A stretch of 60,511 nucleotides of DNA from an uncultured Methylococcaceae bacterium. Lineage in GTDB: Bacteria; Pseudomonadota; Gammaproteobacteria; Methylococcales; Methylomonadaceae. Of the stretch, positions 18,131 through 27,969 are shown piece by piece. How positions within the stretch are numbered: position 1 is the first letter of the stretch; each line of letters opens with the position of its first letter. Position numbers and translations under genes: made by a program. Below the pieces are notes generated by a model that made no database searches, was not told the origin of the DNA, and was given only the letters and a program-made list of their open reading frames with translations. Where the stretch lies: positions 1-60,511 of the forward strand of contig CAIPDT010000138.1 in NCBI GenBank assembly GCA_903863905.1. The letters run 5' to 3'.

Positions 18131-18892
18131 TTAACGAACCTCTTGGAGTAACTGGCGATGGGCGGCTAAAAAAGCCGCATAATGGGCGGTCAATTGCTCA
18201 TGCGCGTTGCCTTCGGGATGCTTTAAATAAGACTGCTCTAAAGTACCCTGCACCGCTTTTGACCACGGCACATTAGGAATGGAGTCATACAGCAGATAGC
18301 CGGCTAACCCCATCATCTTTTGGCCGACACTATTATCGGCCTCTAAAGCCGACCCATACGGATTAACTTGGGGCAATGTCACGCGTGGTAATGGTTCGAT
18401 ACTGGGCCCGTTATTATCCGCTAACACAGTCAGGTCTTGCTGATTGGCAAAGGAAATCAATACAGCCGGTATTCCTAAAACAATCAGTAACGCGATAAAA
18501 GCCCTTCGACCTTTTAAGGCCTCCCATAACACGCCACTGATCAGCGCAAAGAACAGCGCCGCACTCACAAACATGGCGGGGAATATTTTAATGGGTAAGG
18601 TATAGACAAAATTATGCAAGCCTAACTCGGTATAACAAGAGACTGTCGCGGCAAACACCACAATAGGAAAGTAAGCAATTCGATAGGCGATTAACTGTAA
18701 GCCTAAAAACCAAACAAGCTGCGAGACCCGAGGGAATTGCTTCAATGCCCGCAAGGAAACTACGGTCAAGGCCGACAAGGCCGCTAAATGAAACCCTAAT
18801 AACAACTGCCAAGATTGCGCATTGGGGTTAAGCTCAACCCCGACACCGAATAAACCTAACAAAACTAAAAATCCTAGCGGTAAATACTTCAT
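18131..18892 (-). CDS. Integral membrane protein, unknown function
   Basis: The protein has 253 residues. The N-terminal 150 residues contain about five hydrophobic segments (roughly 3-20, 29-46, 60-82, 98-120 and 129-146). The C-terminal 100 residues are soluble and contain QVNPYGSALEADNSVGQKMMG, given here at positions about 174-194. No catalytic motif is seen and I do not recognise the family. It lies in a run of minus-strand genes but is separated by 95 nt from the next one upstream. Confidence 0.7.
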   Translation of the reverse strand: MKYLPLGFLVLLGLFGVGVELNPNAQSWQLLLGFHLAALSALTVVSLRALKQFPRVSQLVWFLGLQLIAYRIAYFPIVVFAATVSCYTELGLHNFVYTLPIKIFPAMFVSAALFFALISGVLWEALKGRRAFIALLIVLGIPAVLISFANQQDLTVLADNNGPSIEPLPRVTLPQVNPYGSALEADNSVGQKMMGLAGYLLYDSIPNVPWSKAVQGTLEQSYLKHPEGNAHEQLTAHYAAFLAAHRQLLQEVR

Positions 18893-18987
18893 ACTTAACC
18901 TTCTTAAACTGCTTAACCATAAATAAGCCTATCTGGACTAAAAGCCCAAGGGTGAACCACTTCATGCTTTACCTTAAACAGACTTTA

Positions 18988-19221
18988 TTAGTAGACCCCA
19001 AAGATCTCTTCGACTGACACTTGTTTCCACGGCGAATTAGCATATTTTTTAGTCGACTTTGATGCTGTTTTGGGCGTTAACGCCAGCTCTTGTTGACTCA
19101 ATTTATCGGCCATACTGAGCTCCGTTTGCACATCTTTCAGGCGTTTAAGCTCATTAAGCTGAAACTGTAGATTAAATAGGTCAAATTGATCTGGGTTTTT
19201 CTTAAAATGTCGGCGACTCAT
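18988..19221 (-). CDS. Small basic protein, unknown function
   Basis: The product is 77 residues, strongly charged, beginning MSRRHFKKNPDQFDLFNLQ. Residues about 15-45 are heptad-like (LQFQLNELKRLKDVQTEL) and may form a short helix or coiled coil; the C-terminus ends in WKQVSVEEIFGVY. No membrane segment is present. The start has only a weak GTAAAG-like ribosome site. It lies between a membrane-protein gene and the POT transporter gene on the same strand. A real gene is likely from its codon use, but function is unknown. Confidence 0.55.
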   Translation of the reverse strand: MSRRHFKKNPDQFDLFNLQFQLNELKRLKDVQTELSMADKLSQQELALTPKTASKSTKKYANSPWKQVSVEEIFGVY

Positions 19222-19291
19222 ACTTTACAAACTATTAACTCATGACTAAGACAACTGTTTAACACAGATGGTTAAATAATAAGAACTCACC

Positions 19292-20641
19292 TTAATGAAC
19301 ACTTCTATTGACCTGTTTCAACAGGGGCTTAACACACATAATGGCTAACCCTGTTACACCCGCTATTATAGACAACATTAAAAAGAAATGGTCTTTTGAG
19401 AGCGTGTCATAAAAAGTACCGAGGTAACCGGAGAGGTAATTTCCAAAAAATGACGACAAAAACCACATCCCCATTAATAGACTCACCCATTTTACCGGGG
19501 AGACTTTACTGACTAACGATAAGCCAATCGGCGATAAATACAACTCACCAGTGGTATAAATGAAGGTACATAACACCAACCAACCACAGCTGATTTTATC
19601 GGTGGCCAACGTGTCTTTCAGTACAAAATACAATACTAAAAAAGACAGACTTAACATCAAGGCGCCCAGTGACATTTTACTGATCGTGGAGGGATCTTTG
19701 CCGTATCTCACCAGCACTCTGGAAAATCGATCCAATAAGGGCGCCAGTATAAAAATAAATAATGGATTGAGGGATTGAAACCAGGTACTGGGCATTTGCC
19801 AAGAACCCAACTGCCAGTCGGTATTTTTATCCGCAAACAATTGCAGGGTATTACCTTGTTGCTCATATACCGCCCAAAACAAGATATTAATGGTCGCTAA
19901 TATCACTAATCCACCGATGGTTTGCCAGTCTTGTCGCGTTAAAGATTGATCTTGATCCAGTGCGGCCGTTTTATCTTTAAGCAAGCTCTCTGGCAAATAG
20001 CGTTGGCCAAATAAATACACCGCTAACCCGATCAGCATACCGATACCCGCTGCCGCAAAACCATAGTGCCAACCGTAGACTTGTCCCAAAGTACCGCACA
20101 CCAATGGCGCGAAAAACGCCCCTAGATTAATGCCCATGTAGAAAATCGTAAAAGCACCATCACGGCGAGGATCGCCCTCCGGATATAATCGTCCGACTTG
20201 GGTTGAGATATTGGGCTTAAAGAAACCATTGCCGATGATAAGAAAGCTCAAGGCCACTAGAAACAGCGACTCTATGGCCATTAAGAAATGCCCTGCGGCC
20301 ATCAACAAACCACCCACCACCACGGCCTTACGTTGCCCCCAAAACAGATCCGCAATCATCCCGCCAAAAAACGGAGTGAAATACACCAAGCCGGTATATA
20401 AACCATAAATCTGCGAGGCTAAGGGTTGGGTCGCCAGTGGCCCATACAAGGACTCTAAGAAGGCTTGTAAAAAACCAAAGCCTAACACAGGATGACCAGA
20501 ATGCGCGGACTCAATTAGATGCTGGGTCATATATAACACTAACAAGGCCCGCATCCCGTAATAAGAGAATCGTTCCCACATTTCGGTAAAGAACAGCACA
20601 AACAACCCCAGCGGATGCCCTAATATTGTTTTTTCTATCAT
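19292..20641 (-). CDS. Proton-dependent oligopeptide transporter (POT/PTR2 family)
   Basis: This is a proton-coupled di/tripeptide importer in the inner membrane, 449 residues from the ATG giving MIEKTILGHPLG. An in-frame upstream ATG at 20689 would add 16 Cys/Lys-rich residues unlike family members. The PTR2 signatures are visible: EMWERFSYYGMRALL in helix 1 with the ExxER-type proton site, FFGGMIADLFWGQRK in helices 2-3, and FTIFYMGINLGAFFAPLVCG further on. About 12-14 hydrophobic segments follow. The substrate range cannot be set from sequence. Confidence 0.92.
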   Translation of the reverse strand: MIEKTILGHPLGLFVLFFTEMWERFSYYGMRALLVLYMTQHLIESAHSGHPVLGFGFLQAFLESLYGPLATQPLASQIYGLYTGLVYFTPFFGGMIADLFWGQRKAVVVGGLLMAAGHFLMAIESLFLVALSFLIIGNGFFKPNISTQVGRLYPEGDPRRDGAFTIFYMGINLGAFFAPLVCGTLGQVYGWHYGFAAAGIGMLIGLAVYLFGQRYLPESLLKDKTAALDQDQSLTRQDWQTIGGLVILATINILFWAVYEQQGNTLQLFADKNTDWQLGSWQMPSTWFQSLNPLFIFILAPLLDRFSRVLVRYGKDPSTISKMSLGALMLSLSFLVLYFVLKDTLATDKISCGWLVLCTFIYTTGELYLSPIGLSLVSKVSPVKWVSLLMGMWFLSSFFGNYLSGYLGTFYDTLSKDHFFLMLSIIAGVTGLAIMCVKPLLKQVNRSVH

Positions 20642-20960
20642 TTGAACACTACACTTAGGCTTGTTGAGGGGGCATATTATGCACGACATAACTGTTGTAT
20701 GTCGTCAGCTTAGCTAAATTATCATGACTTAAACCCGCCCGACAATATTTTTTACATATAAAATATTCACGCTGAACACAAGCCTGACGGCGCTTGTATA
20801 GATCATACACACTCGATTGACTCACAAGAATGACACTCACTTAAAAATAAACGAGTCTTTTTTATCAAATAAGTTCACACTCTAGCACTATCCCATATAA
20901 CATGACCGTTAGTAATAACGCTCAAAGTATCATCCTTACACATTACCCAGGAACCCTCTC
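20642..20960. other. Intergenic region between divergent POT and radC genes
   Basis: This 319-nt stretch must hold the promoters of both genes. It contains an 8-bp inverted repeat (20683-20690 with 20698-20705, ACGACATA arm) in the POT leader. A 61-codon open frame on the minus strand was judged non-coding. No clear sigma-70 pair was found. Confidence 0.5.
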
Positions 20961-21635
20961 ATGACTATTAAGGATTGGCCGGCTGAAGATCGACCCAGAG
21001 AAAAACTTTTATTGCGCGGCTGTGCGTCTTTAACCGATGCAGAACTGTTAGCTATCTTTTTACGCACCGGCGTCCCCGGTAAAACAGCCGTTGATTTAGC
21101 TCAGGACTTATTAACCACTTTTGGCTCGTTAAAGGCGTTGTTAGATGCGGATCAGGAACACTTTTGTTTGGCGCATGGCTTAGGACAAGCCAAGTATGCC
21201 CAATTACAAGCAGTGATGGAAATGGCTAGACGTCATTTTAAAGAAATCATTCAACGTGGCAATGCCCTCACCAGCCCTGAAATTACGCGCGCGTATTTAA
21301 GTGCCCAATTACGAGGCTACAGTTATGAGGTCTTTGCGTGTTTATTTTTAGACAATCAACATCGAGTAATTATTTTAGAAGAATTATTTCGAGGGACGAT
21401 TGATGGTGCCAGTGTGTATCCAAGAGAAGTGGTTAAGCAGGCCTTGCATCATAACGCGGCTGCCGTTATCTTTGCCCACAACCACCCATCCGGCATTACC
21501 GAACCCAGCCAAGCTGACAAACAAATCACCGAGAAGCTTAAAAAAGCCTTAGAGCTGTTTGATATTCGGGTATTGGATCATTTTATAATCGGGGATGGCG
21601 ATCCCTATTCGTTTGCCGAGCATGGCTTGATTTAA
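20961..21635 (+). CDS. radC: RadC family protein (UPF0758), JAMM/MPN+ domain
   Basis: The 224-residue protein has an N-terminal helix-hairpin-helix ([35 protein letters not shown]) and a C-terminal JAMM metalloprotease-like domain. The metal motif is complete: His173 and His175 in FAHNHPSG, and Asp186 in SQADKQ, with a Glu near residue 140 upstream. Despite the name, a DNA repair role for RadC is no longer well supported, and the actual substrate is unknown. AGGAA precedes the ATG. It converges on sbcC. Confidence 0.95.
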   Translation: MTIKDWPAEDRPREKLLLRGCASLTDAELLAIFLRTGVPGKTAVDLAQDLLTTFGSLKALLDADQEHFCLAHGLGQAKYAQLQAVMEMARRHFKEIIQRGNALTSPEITRAYLSAQLRGYSYEVFACLFLDNQHRVIILEELFRGTIDGASVYPREVVKQALHHNAAAVIFAHNHPSGITEPSQADKQITEKLKKALELFDIRVLDHFIIGDGDPYSFAEHGLI

Positions 21636-21663
21636 GCCATACTCTCAAGCTACAGCTAAAAGA

Positions 21664-24600
21664 TTAAGAAGCTTGTCTTAACTCACCTAAACCATTGGGC
21701 TTTTTAACCACCTGTAATTGCGCTTTGAAGCGTTTTTGAATCGCGTCTACATGAGAAATAACGCCGACTGTTTTACCTTGGGTATGCAGATTCTCTAAAG
21801 TACTAATCACCGTATACAAAGAATCCGCATCGAGGTTACCAAAACCTTCATCTAAGAATAACGAATCCACCGACCGACCATTATTAGCTAATTCAGATAA
21901 GCCTAAAGCCAGCGCTAAACTGACTACAAAGCTTTCTCCTCCCGACAAACTCTTAGGTAATCGTCTTAGATTAGCCTGATAGGTGTCTTCAATTTCCAAA
22001 GCTAAACCCAATTCGCTATGCGCTTGGCGCAAATAATAGCGACCACTGATTTTTTCTAAGATGGCATTAGTTTGTGACACCAACTTATCCGCCAATTGAT
22101 GTTGCACACGCTTTCGGAAATCGACTCCACTCTCCGCCTTAATTAAGGTCGCTTCGGCAAAATAAGTCTGTGACGCCAACTCGTGTTGTTGCAATTTTGC
22201 GGTCAGTTCAGTATGAAGCGTTTTTAATTGCGCGTGTTCTGTTAATAGGCGCTCTAAATGCTCTACTTCCATTTGCGTAATGGTGAGTTTTTCAAACACC
22301 TCTTTATAGCGTTGTTCTATTTCTAAAGAATTTAACAAGGTCTCGGCCGACTTGGCATACGCTTCATTTAATTCATTTTCTGTCGCCTCTAACTCAAGAA
22401 CTTTGGTATCAAAGGTTTTAATCAATCTGGCTTGCTCACGGGCCAGTTCGGGTTGTTTCTCAAGACGCGCAAAGAACTGAGTAATGTCAGACACACTTTG
22501 CCATTGAGAGCCGGCGATTTTTTCTTCTAAGCCTTTTTGTAACGTAGCCAGTTCAAGCTCTAACTGCGCTAAAGACTGTTCTTTGTCCGCAATCAAGCGT
22601 TGTTTTTCAATTAAACCAAGATGCAGTCCAACCGCCTCTTCTTTTTTAAGTTGCTGAGTATAACTCTCAATTTGCTGAGAACACTGAGTTATCTCATTTT
22701 GACTAGTGGCTTGTTTCGTGTCTAAAAGCGCACGCTCTTCCAATAAACTTTTATAGCGCGTGCTATAACTTAAGTACTCTTGACGACGACTATTTAAGCG
22801 ATCAAATAAAACATCTTCTTGACCTTTACCAGGCAACTTTTCACCCAGATACGTTAAGGGCTCCAGTATCTTATCGACCAATTCTTTTTCTTGCTCTTGT
22901 CTTCGAGTGACAGCGGTTTCAAGATCCAATTCTTCTTGAGAAATGCCCGCATTATTAGCACCTAATTGCTCAGTATTCGCTTGCAACAATTCAAGTGTGC
23001 TTACGCTTTTAGTGATCGCGGCTTGCGCTTTTTCAATGCTTAATTGTTTCCCACGAATTTTTAAGGCGAGGTTTAAAATCTCATCGTGATCATCACTGGA
23101 TTGCTTAAGCAATTCTTTCATCAACTCAACGTTATCAATCGTTAAGTCACGACTCGCCGAATTAAGTCGATTACATAAAGTCAACCATTCGGCGCGTATT
23201 TGCACGCGTTGCGCTTGCTTGTTTTTGTTCCCTTCCGATTGCTTTTTGGCCGCATTGATATCAAAAGTCACTTGGGCCGTCTGTTCTTTTAACTGCCTAA
23301 TTTTAACTTTCTGATCAATTAACGCTTGTTTAGAGTTACTAATCACGGGTGGAAACTTCGCATACGGATGTTGCAAGCCACCACATAACGCGCACGGTTT
23401 GCCATGAATCAAATGTACGCGATCCGGCGCCATTTTTTTCAATAAGCCTTCATAGACCACGGCTTGTTGTAAGGTTAAGCGAATATTTTCTTCACGTTGC
23501 ATATCGTGCTTGAGTTTCTCCAGTTCAAGCTCTAAGCGCTCCGCATCATATTCTGGTTGCTCTTTCCGCTTAAACCAAGCAAAGAAGCCCGTACTCCCGG
23601 CTAACTTTTGATGCTTAAGTCCCAACAAATACAGCGCTTGAAAATCTTTAACGCGGTCTTGCTGTTCAATTCTTAAGGCATCCCACTCTTCTAAAGTATT
23701 GCCCTGCGACAATTCAAGCATCGCCGCTTCATCGGCGCTTATCTGTTGCTTAAGGGTTTCTTGCTTATGCTGTTCTTTAAGAATGGCGGCACTGCTATTC
23801 TTCAGTGCTGAACTGGTTTTTTTAGACTGTTTAGAAAAGGCTTTCAACTGACCTTTTAAATCAGACACCTCGGCTCTTAATTTTTTCAACTTACCTATTT
23901 CAGGTAAATCAGTCACTAAAACCTCATCCAACTTATGCGCGTCCAGCCAAGCGGACACCGTCGCTAAAGTGTTATCTTTTTCTATCGCTTGTACAATGAG
24001 GGATTGTAGATGTTCTGTTTCTGACTGGCTGTTAAAGGAATATTGATTCAATAACCCTTTAACGCTTTCTAAGGTTTTTTGCTGATCTGCAAACGTTTTC
24101 TGAGGGATAGTGTCGATGGCAAGATCAACTTGTGACAACTGCTCTTTTAAGAATTTAAGTTCTTTTTGTAGTTCAGATAAAGCTGTGCGCCCTTGCTGAA
24201 GCGCTTCTTTTTTATGATTAATCTCGTCTATCGCATCCTTAAACAACAAGACATCTTGACCTTGGATCAATTGATCTAAGACGCCCTGACGCTCATCAAT
24301 TTGTTGCTGTAAATTTAATAAATACTCCTCCTGAGCCGTCATCTGCTTTTTTAATGCACTGATGCTCATCAACACATCGTGCTGTTGCGTCAAGGTCGTT
24401 TTTTGGGTATTTAATTCACTGAGCTGTTCTTTAAAGTCAATTAAATCAAGCTCATTGGCTTCTTGTTTTTCGGGGGGTAATAACTGTATCGTACTTAACT
24501 GAGCTTTTAACGTATCCAATTGCTGTTGGGCCGCGTCAGCTTTGGCTAAAACCTCTTGTTTATAATCCGCATAAATATCACCACTGATGATCTTTTCTAA

Positions 24601-25107
24601 AATATCCATCCGCTCACTCTCAAGCGCATTCAGAAAAGCCGAAAAATCACCCTGGGCCAATAAAACCGAACGGGTAAAATTACGAAAATTCATCCCAGTG
24701 ATTTCCATCACCTGAGCACATACCTGCGTGGCAGTTGCCGCCAATACGGTCTCATCCGACAAGCGCACTATTTGCATCTGTGGCGCCATTAACTCACGTG
24801 TGGCTGATCCCTCTACCCGTTGCACACGCCAAGTTGATTTATATTTCTCACCGTCTACTGAAAAAACAATCGCCGCAAAACACTCGGACGTCTGTTGCGT
24901 CATGACATGTTCTGCAGGCCTATTAAACCTAAACGTCTCGCCATACAAACCTAGAGTAATGACATCTAAGATGCTGGATTTACCCGAGCCATTGGGCCCT
25001 GTAATAGCAAAGACCCCGGCTTCAGAAAAAGGCGCCTGTTCAAAATCAACTAAATTCTCCCCTTCTAGGGAATTGATGTTTTTGAAATGTAAAGAAAGTA
25101 TGCGCAT
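21664..25107 (-). CDS. sbcC: Exonuclease SbcCD subunit C (Rad50-like ATPase)
   Basis: SbcC is the SMC-like ATPase of the SbcCD nuclease, which cleaves DNA hairpins and processes protein-blocked ends. The 1147-residue protein has a Walker A motif GPNGSGKSS at 37-45, long heptad-rich coiled coils on both sides of a zinc hook (PCALCGG near residue 572), and C-terminal signature and Walker B motifs (SLSGGESF and SLFLDEGFGNLD). The length is typical. The partner sbcD, usually immediately upstream, is absent here: the next gene upstream is mpl, 140 nt away. SbcD may be encoded elsewhere. Confidence 0.95.
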   Translation of the reverse strand: MRILSLHFKNINSLEGENLVDFEQAPFSEAGVFAITGPNGSGKSSILDVITLGLYGETFRFNRPAEHVMTQQTSECFAAIVFSVDGEKYKSTWRVQRVEGSATRELMAPQMQIVRLSDETVLAATATQVCAQVMEITGMNFRNFTRSVLLAQGDFSAFLNALESERMDILEKIISGDIYADYKQEVLAKADAAQQQLDTLKAQLSTIQLLPPEKQEANELDLIDFKEQLSELNTQKTTLTQQHDVLMSISALKKQMTAQEEYLLNLQQQIDERQGVLDQLIQGQDVLLFKDAIDEINHKKEALQQGRTALSELQKELKFLKEQLSQVDLAIDTIPQKTFADQQKTLESVKGLLNQYSFNSQSETEHLQSLIVQAIEKDNTLATVSAWLDAHKLDEVLVTDLPEIGKLKKLRAEVSDLKGQLKAFSKQSKKTSSALKNSSAAILKEQHKQETLKQQISADEAAMLELSQGNTLEEWDALRIEQQDRVKDFQALYLLGLKHQKLAGSTGFFAWFKRKEQPEYDAERLELELEKLKHDMQREENIRLTLQQAVVYEGLLKKMAPDRVHLIHGKPCALCGGLQHPYAKFPPVISNSKQALIDQKVKIRQLKEQTAQVTFDINAAKKQSEGNKNKQAQRVQIRAEWLTLCNRLNSASRDLTIDNVELMKELLKQSSDDHDEILNLALKIRGKQLSIEKAQAAITKSVSTLELLQANTEQLGANNAGISQEELDLETAVTRRQEQEKELVDKILEPLTYLGEKLPGKGQEDVLFDRLNSRRQEYLSYSTRYKSLLEERALLDTKQATSQNEITQCSQQIESYTQQLKKEEAVGLHLGLIEKQRLIADKEQSLAQLELELATLQKGLEEKIAGSQWQSVSDITQFFARLEKQPELAREQARLIKTFDTKVLELEATENELNEAYAKSAETLLNSLEIEQRYKEVFEKLTITQMEVEHLERLLTEHAQLKTLHTELTAKLQQHELASQTYFAEATLIKAESGVDFRKRVQHQLADKLVSQTNAILEKISGRYYLRQAHSELGLALEIEDTYQANLRRLPKSLSGGESFVVSLALALGLSELANNGRSVDSLFLDEGFGNLDADSLYTVISTLENLHTQGKTVGVISHVDAIQKRFKAQLQVVKKPNGLGELRQAS

Positions 25108-25248
25108 AAGCTATTGTTTTATATAATTGACATAAAACGTCTATTCAATGATTAGAGTCGTCTTGGTGAACATTTTTTATAACTTCACATGATACACTAT
25201 GGGACTGTTTGAGAAAACAACGCCCTGCTCTTTAACCCTCAAGAAGCT

Positions 25249-26613
25249 TTAAAGTTCATCCTGTAAACGTTGATAAATGCCCCCAAACGCGCCATTGCTC
25301 ATAATGACAAAGTGTCCGCCTGCACAGGCTTCAACTTTTAGTTTGGCAATCACGGCATCAATGGAGCGGTAAATTTCAATATTATCGGCATACTGAGTCA
25401 ATCGATTTAAATCCCAATCTAAATCTTGCGGTTGATACAAAATAGCCAAATCAGCATCCGCCAACGATTTTGCCAATGCCTCTGTATGCACGCCTAAACG
25501 CATGGTATTGGAACGGGGTTCAACAATCGCCACAATACGTGCGTCACCCACTTGTTTACGTAAGCCCTCTAAAGTGGTGGCAATAGCCGTTGGATGATGC
25601 GCAAAATCGTCATATAAGGTCACGCCATTGGTGTTGGCAATGACTTCCATTCGGCGCTTTACATTAATAAAGTGATTTAAAGCCGCTATAGCATCTTTAG
25701 GCAAGATACCCACATGATTGGCCGCCGCTATCGCAGAAAGCGCGTTATACACGTTATGCTGGCCCGTTAAAGTCCAATCCACTAAGCCTTGCTCAGTGCC
25801 TTCAAACATAACGGCAAATTGACTACCATCGTCTTTTAAAAGCTTTACGTTCCACGGTGACTGTCCTTCTATAGAAGTCTGCTCAACATGCGTCCAACAC
25901 CCCATCGCCAATACATCACTAATATGACTATCGCGCTCAGGACAAATGATTAAGCCTTCACCCGGAATGGTTCTTACCAAATGATGAAACTGACGCTTGA
26001 TGGCATCCAAGTCTGGAAAAATATCAGCATGATCAAACTCTAGGTTATTAAGAATAGCCGTGCGGGGACGGTAATGCACAAATTTAGAACGCTTATCAAA
26101 AAAAGCAGAATCGTATTCATCGGCCTCAATGACAAAGAATCCCGATTTATTTTCGACACCACCATCCAAACGAGCAGAAATACCAAAGTTTAAGGGAATA
26201 CCGCCAATTAAAAAGCCCGGATTAAAGCCTTGATATTCTAATATCCAACTTAACATACTCGACGTGGTGGTTTTACCATGTGTGCCCGCAACACCCAAGA
26301 CCCACTTATCGTGTAACACATGCTCTGCCAACCATTGTGGCCCCGAGACATAATTTAAGCCGCGATTAAGCACCTCTTCAACTTCAGGGTTTCCTCTTGA
26401 TAAGGCATTACCTATAATCACTACATCTGGATTACAATCCAAATTTTCTGCACGGTAACCATTCAGTAATTGAATCCCTTGTTCTTCTAACTGGGTACTC
26501 ATCGGCGGGTAAACATTTTGATCAGACCCACTGACTTCATAGCCCATTTGACGGGCAATGACAGCCAATCCCCCCATAAATGTCCCACAAATACCTAAAA
26601 TATGAATATGCAA
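25249..26613 (-). CDS. mpl: UDP-N-acetylmuramate:L-alanyl-gamma-D-glutamyl-meso-diaminopimelate ligase
   Basis: Mpl attaches the recycled tripeptide L-Ala-gamma-D-Glu-meso-DAP to UDP-MurNAc, the key step of peptidoglycan recycling. The 454-residue Mur-ligase fold begins IHILGICGTFMGGLA, then has SGSDQNVYPPMS, the ATP loop GVAGTHGKTTTSS, the DEYDSAFFDKRSKF block, and a C-terminal DDFAHHPTAI domain. The start is TTG at 26613: it matches the known N-terminus of Mpl proteins and has AGGACA 7 nt upstream, with no in-frame ATG available. It is divergent from apaG. Confidence 0.96.
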   Translation of the reverse strand: MHIHILGICGTFMGGLAVIARQMGYEVSGSDQNVYPPMSTQLEEQGIQLLNGYRAENLDCNPDVVIIGNALSRGNPEVEEVLNRGLNYVSGPQWLAEHVLHDKWVLGVAGTHGKTTTSSMLSWILEYQGFNPGFLIGGIPLNFGISARLDGGVENKSGFFVIEADEYDSAFFDKRSKFVHYRPRTAILNNLEFDHADIFPDLDAIKRQFHHLVRTIPGEGLIICPERDSHISDVLAMGCWTHVEQTSIEGQSPWNVKLLKDDGSQFAVMFEGTEQGLVDWTLTGQHNVYNALSAIAAANHVGILPKDAIAALNHFINVKRRMEVIANTNGVTLYDDFAHHPTAIATTLEGLRKQVGDARIVAIVEPRSNTMRLGVHTEALAKSLADADLAILYQPQDLDWDLNRLTQYADNIEIYRSIDAVIAKLKVEACAGGHFVIMSNGAFGGIYQRLQDEL

Positions 26614-26743
26614 TGTTATGTCCTATTGAGATATAAAAGTAATGCTTTTTTATCTGTTAATTATAACCAGATAAAATAGTTACTTGCGTTTAACGATCAG
26701 TTACGTTGAAATAATAATGAAATAATCCCTATATGATCTAATA

Positions 26744-27121
26744 ATGACTGAAAAAAACAAAATATTAGTTGAAGCAACCCCTTACTTTATCGCAGAACAA
26801 TCAGTTCCAGATAAAGATCGGTATGTATTTGCCTACACTATCACCATTACAAACGTAGGCTTAGTGCCCGCCCAACTCTTAGATCGGCATTGGTTAATTA
26901 CCGATTCTAATGGCAAGATCCAAGAAGTGCGCGGTGATGGTGTCATTGGCGAACAACCCTATCTGAGACCGGGCGAAATATTTCGCTACACCAGCGGTGC
27001 CATTCTTGAAACCCCCGTGGGTACTATGCAAGGCAAATATACAATGCATTCGGATGACGGCGAACAATTCAGCGCTACTATACCGCAATTTACTTTATCG
27101 ATTCCAAGAACACTGCATTAA
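26744..27121 (+). CDS. apaG: ApaG protein (DUF525)
   Basis: ApaG is a small beta-sandwich protein of fibronectin-like fold whose biochemical role is uncertain; it is linked with diadenosine tetraphosphate turnover only by operon position. The 125-residue product shows the family core: [47 protein letters not shown] and [14 protein letters not shown] with MQGKYTM. It lies 5 nt before apaH, as in many gammaproteobacteria, and the two are one operon. Confidence 0.96.
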   Translation: MTEKNKILVEATPYFIAEQSVPDKDRYVFAYTITITNVGLVPAQLLDRHWLITDSNGKIQEVRGDGVIGEQPYLRPGEIFRYTSGAILETPVGTMQGKYTMHSDDGEQFSATIPQFTLSIPRTLH

Positions 27122-27126
27122 AATAA

Positions 27127-27969
27127 ATGTCTATTTACGCAATTGGTGATATACAAGGTTGCTTTGATGATCTGTTAAGACTCTTAGATACCCTTTCTTT
27201 TAATGAAGACTCAGATCAACTTTGGTTTGCGGGTGACTTGGTCAATCGTGGCCCTAAGTCCTTAGAAACACTCCGTTTTATTAAAGGATTAGGCGACTCT
27301 GCAGTAACGGTACTGGGTAATCATGACATGCACTTACTGGCCGCATCGTGCTTACCCAAGGTCGCCGATAAAAAAAACACGCTAACCTCCGTTCTTGAGG
27401 CACCTGATCGAGATGAACTGATTGATTGGTTGAGACGGCGGCCCTTATTGCATTTTAACGAGGAGTTTTGCTTACTGCATGCAGGCTTACCACCGCAATG
27501 GAATTTTAAAATGGCTCAGAAAATGGCGCTAATCGCAGAGAAGATGTTACAAGGTGATCACTACCAAGACTTTTTAAAACAAATGTATGGCAACAAACCG
27601 AATCAATGGTCCCCCAATTTAAAAGGCATGACCCGATTACGCTTTATCATCAATTGTTTTACGCGCATGCGATATTGTGATGCGGAAGGCCGATTGGATT
27701 TCACGCATAGCGGTCCTTTAGGCTCTCAACCCAAAAACCTAATGCCTTGGTTTGAGGTCCCTAATCGAAAAAATGCCGACATGCGGATTGTCTTTGGGCA
27801 TTGGTCTACCTTGGGCTACTATGAAGGCCCTAATTGCTATGGGATTGATACGGGCTGCTTATGGGGCGGACAACTCACTGCGTTAAAACTAGATCAACCG
27901 GTGCAACGGATCAGTATAGATTGCGCAGGAGCTAAAAAGCCCACCCAAGAATATACGATGCTCTATTGA
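27127..27969 (+). CDS. apaH: Bis(5'-nucleosyl)-tetraphosphatase, symmetrical
   Basis: ApaH splits diadenosine tetraphosphate to two ADP and also removes Np4 caps from RNA. The 280-residue calcineurin-like phosphoesterase has the metal motifs GDIQG at 7-11, GDLVNRGP at 36-43 and GNHD at 64-67, then LLHAGLPPQW and FGHWSTLGY with the later histidines. It follows apaG by 5 nt. Its last 7 nt overlap the stop end of the convergent MFS gene, an unusually tight tail-to-tail arrangement that leaves no room for a separate terminator. Confidence 0.96.
   Translation: MSIYAIGDIQGCFDDLLRLLDTLSFNEDSDQLWFAGDLVNRGPKSLETLRFIKGLGDSAVTVLGNHDMHLLAASCLPKVADKKNTLTSVLEAPDRDELIDWLRRRPLLHFNEEFCLLHAGLPPQWNFKMAQKMALIAEKMLQGDHYQDFLKQMYGNKPNQWSPNLKGMTRLRFIINCFTRMRYCDAEGRLDFTHSGPLGSQPKNLMPWFEVPNRKNADMRIVFGHWSTLGYYEGPNCYGIDTGCLWGGQLTALKLDQPVQRISIDCAGAKKPTQEYTMLY

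Noticed and set aside
20655-20840. 61-codon minus-strand frame before the POT gene
   Set aside because: Basic, Cys/Tyr-rich sequence with no ribosome site and no continuous hydrophobic or domain pattern; it overlaps the transporter leader.
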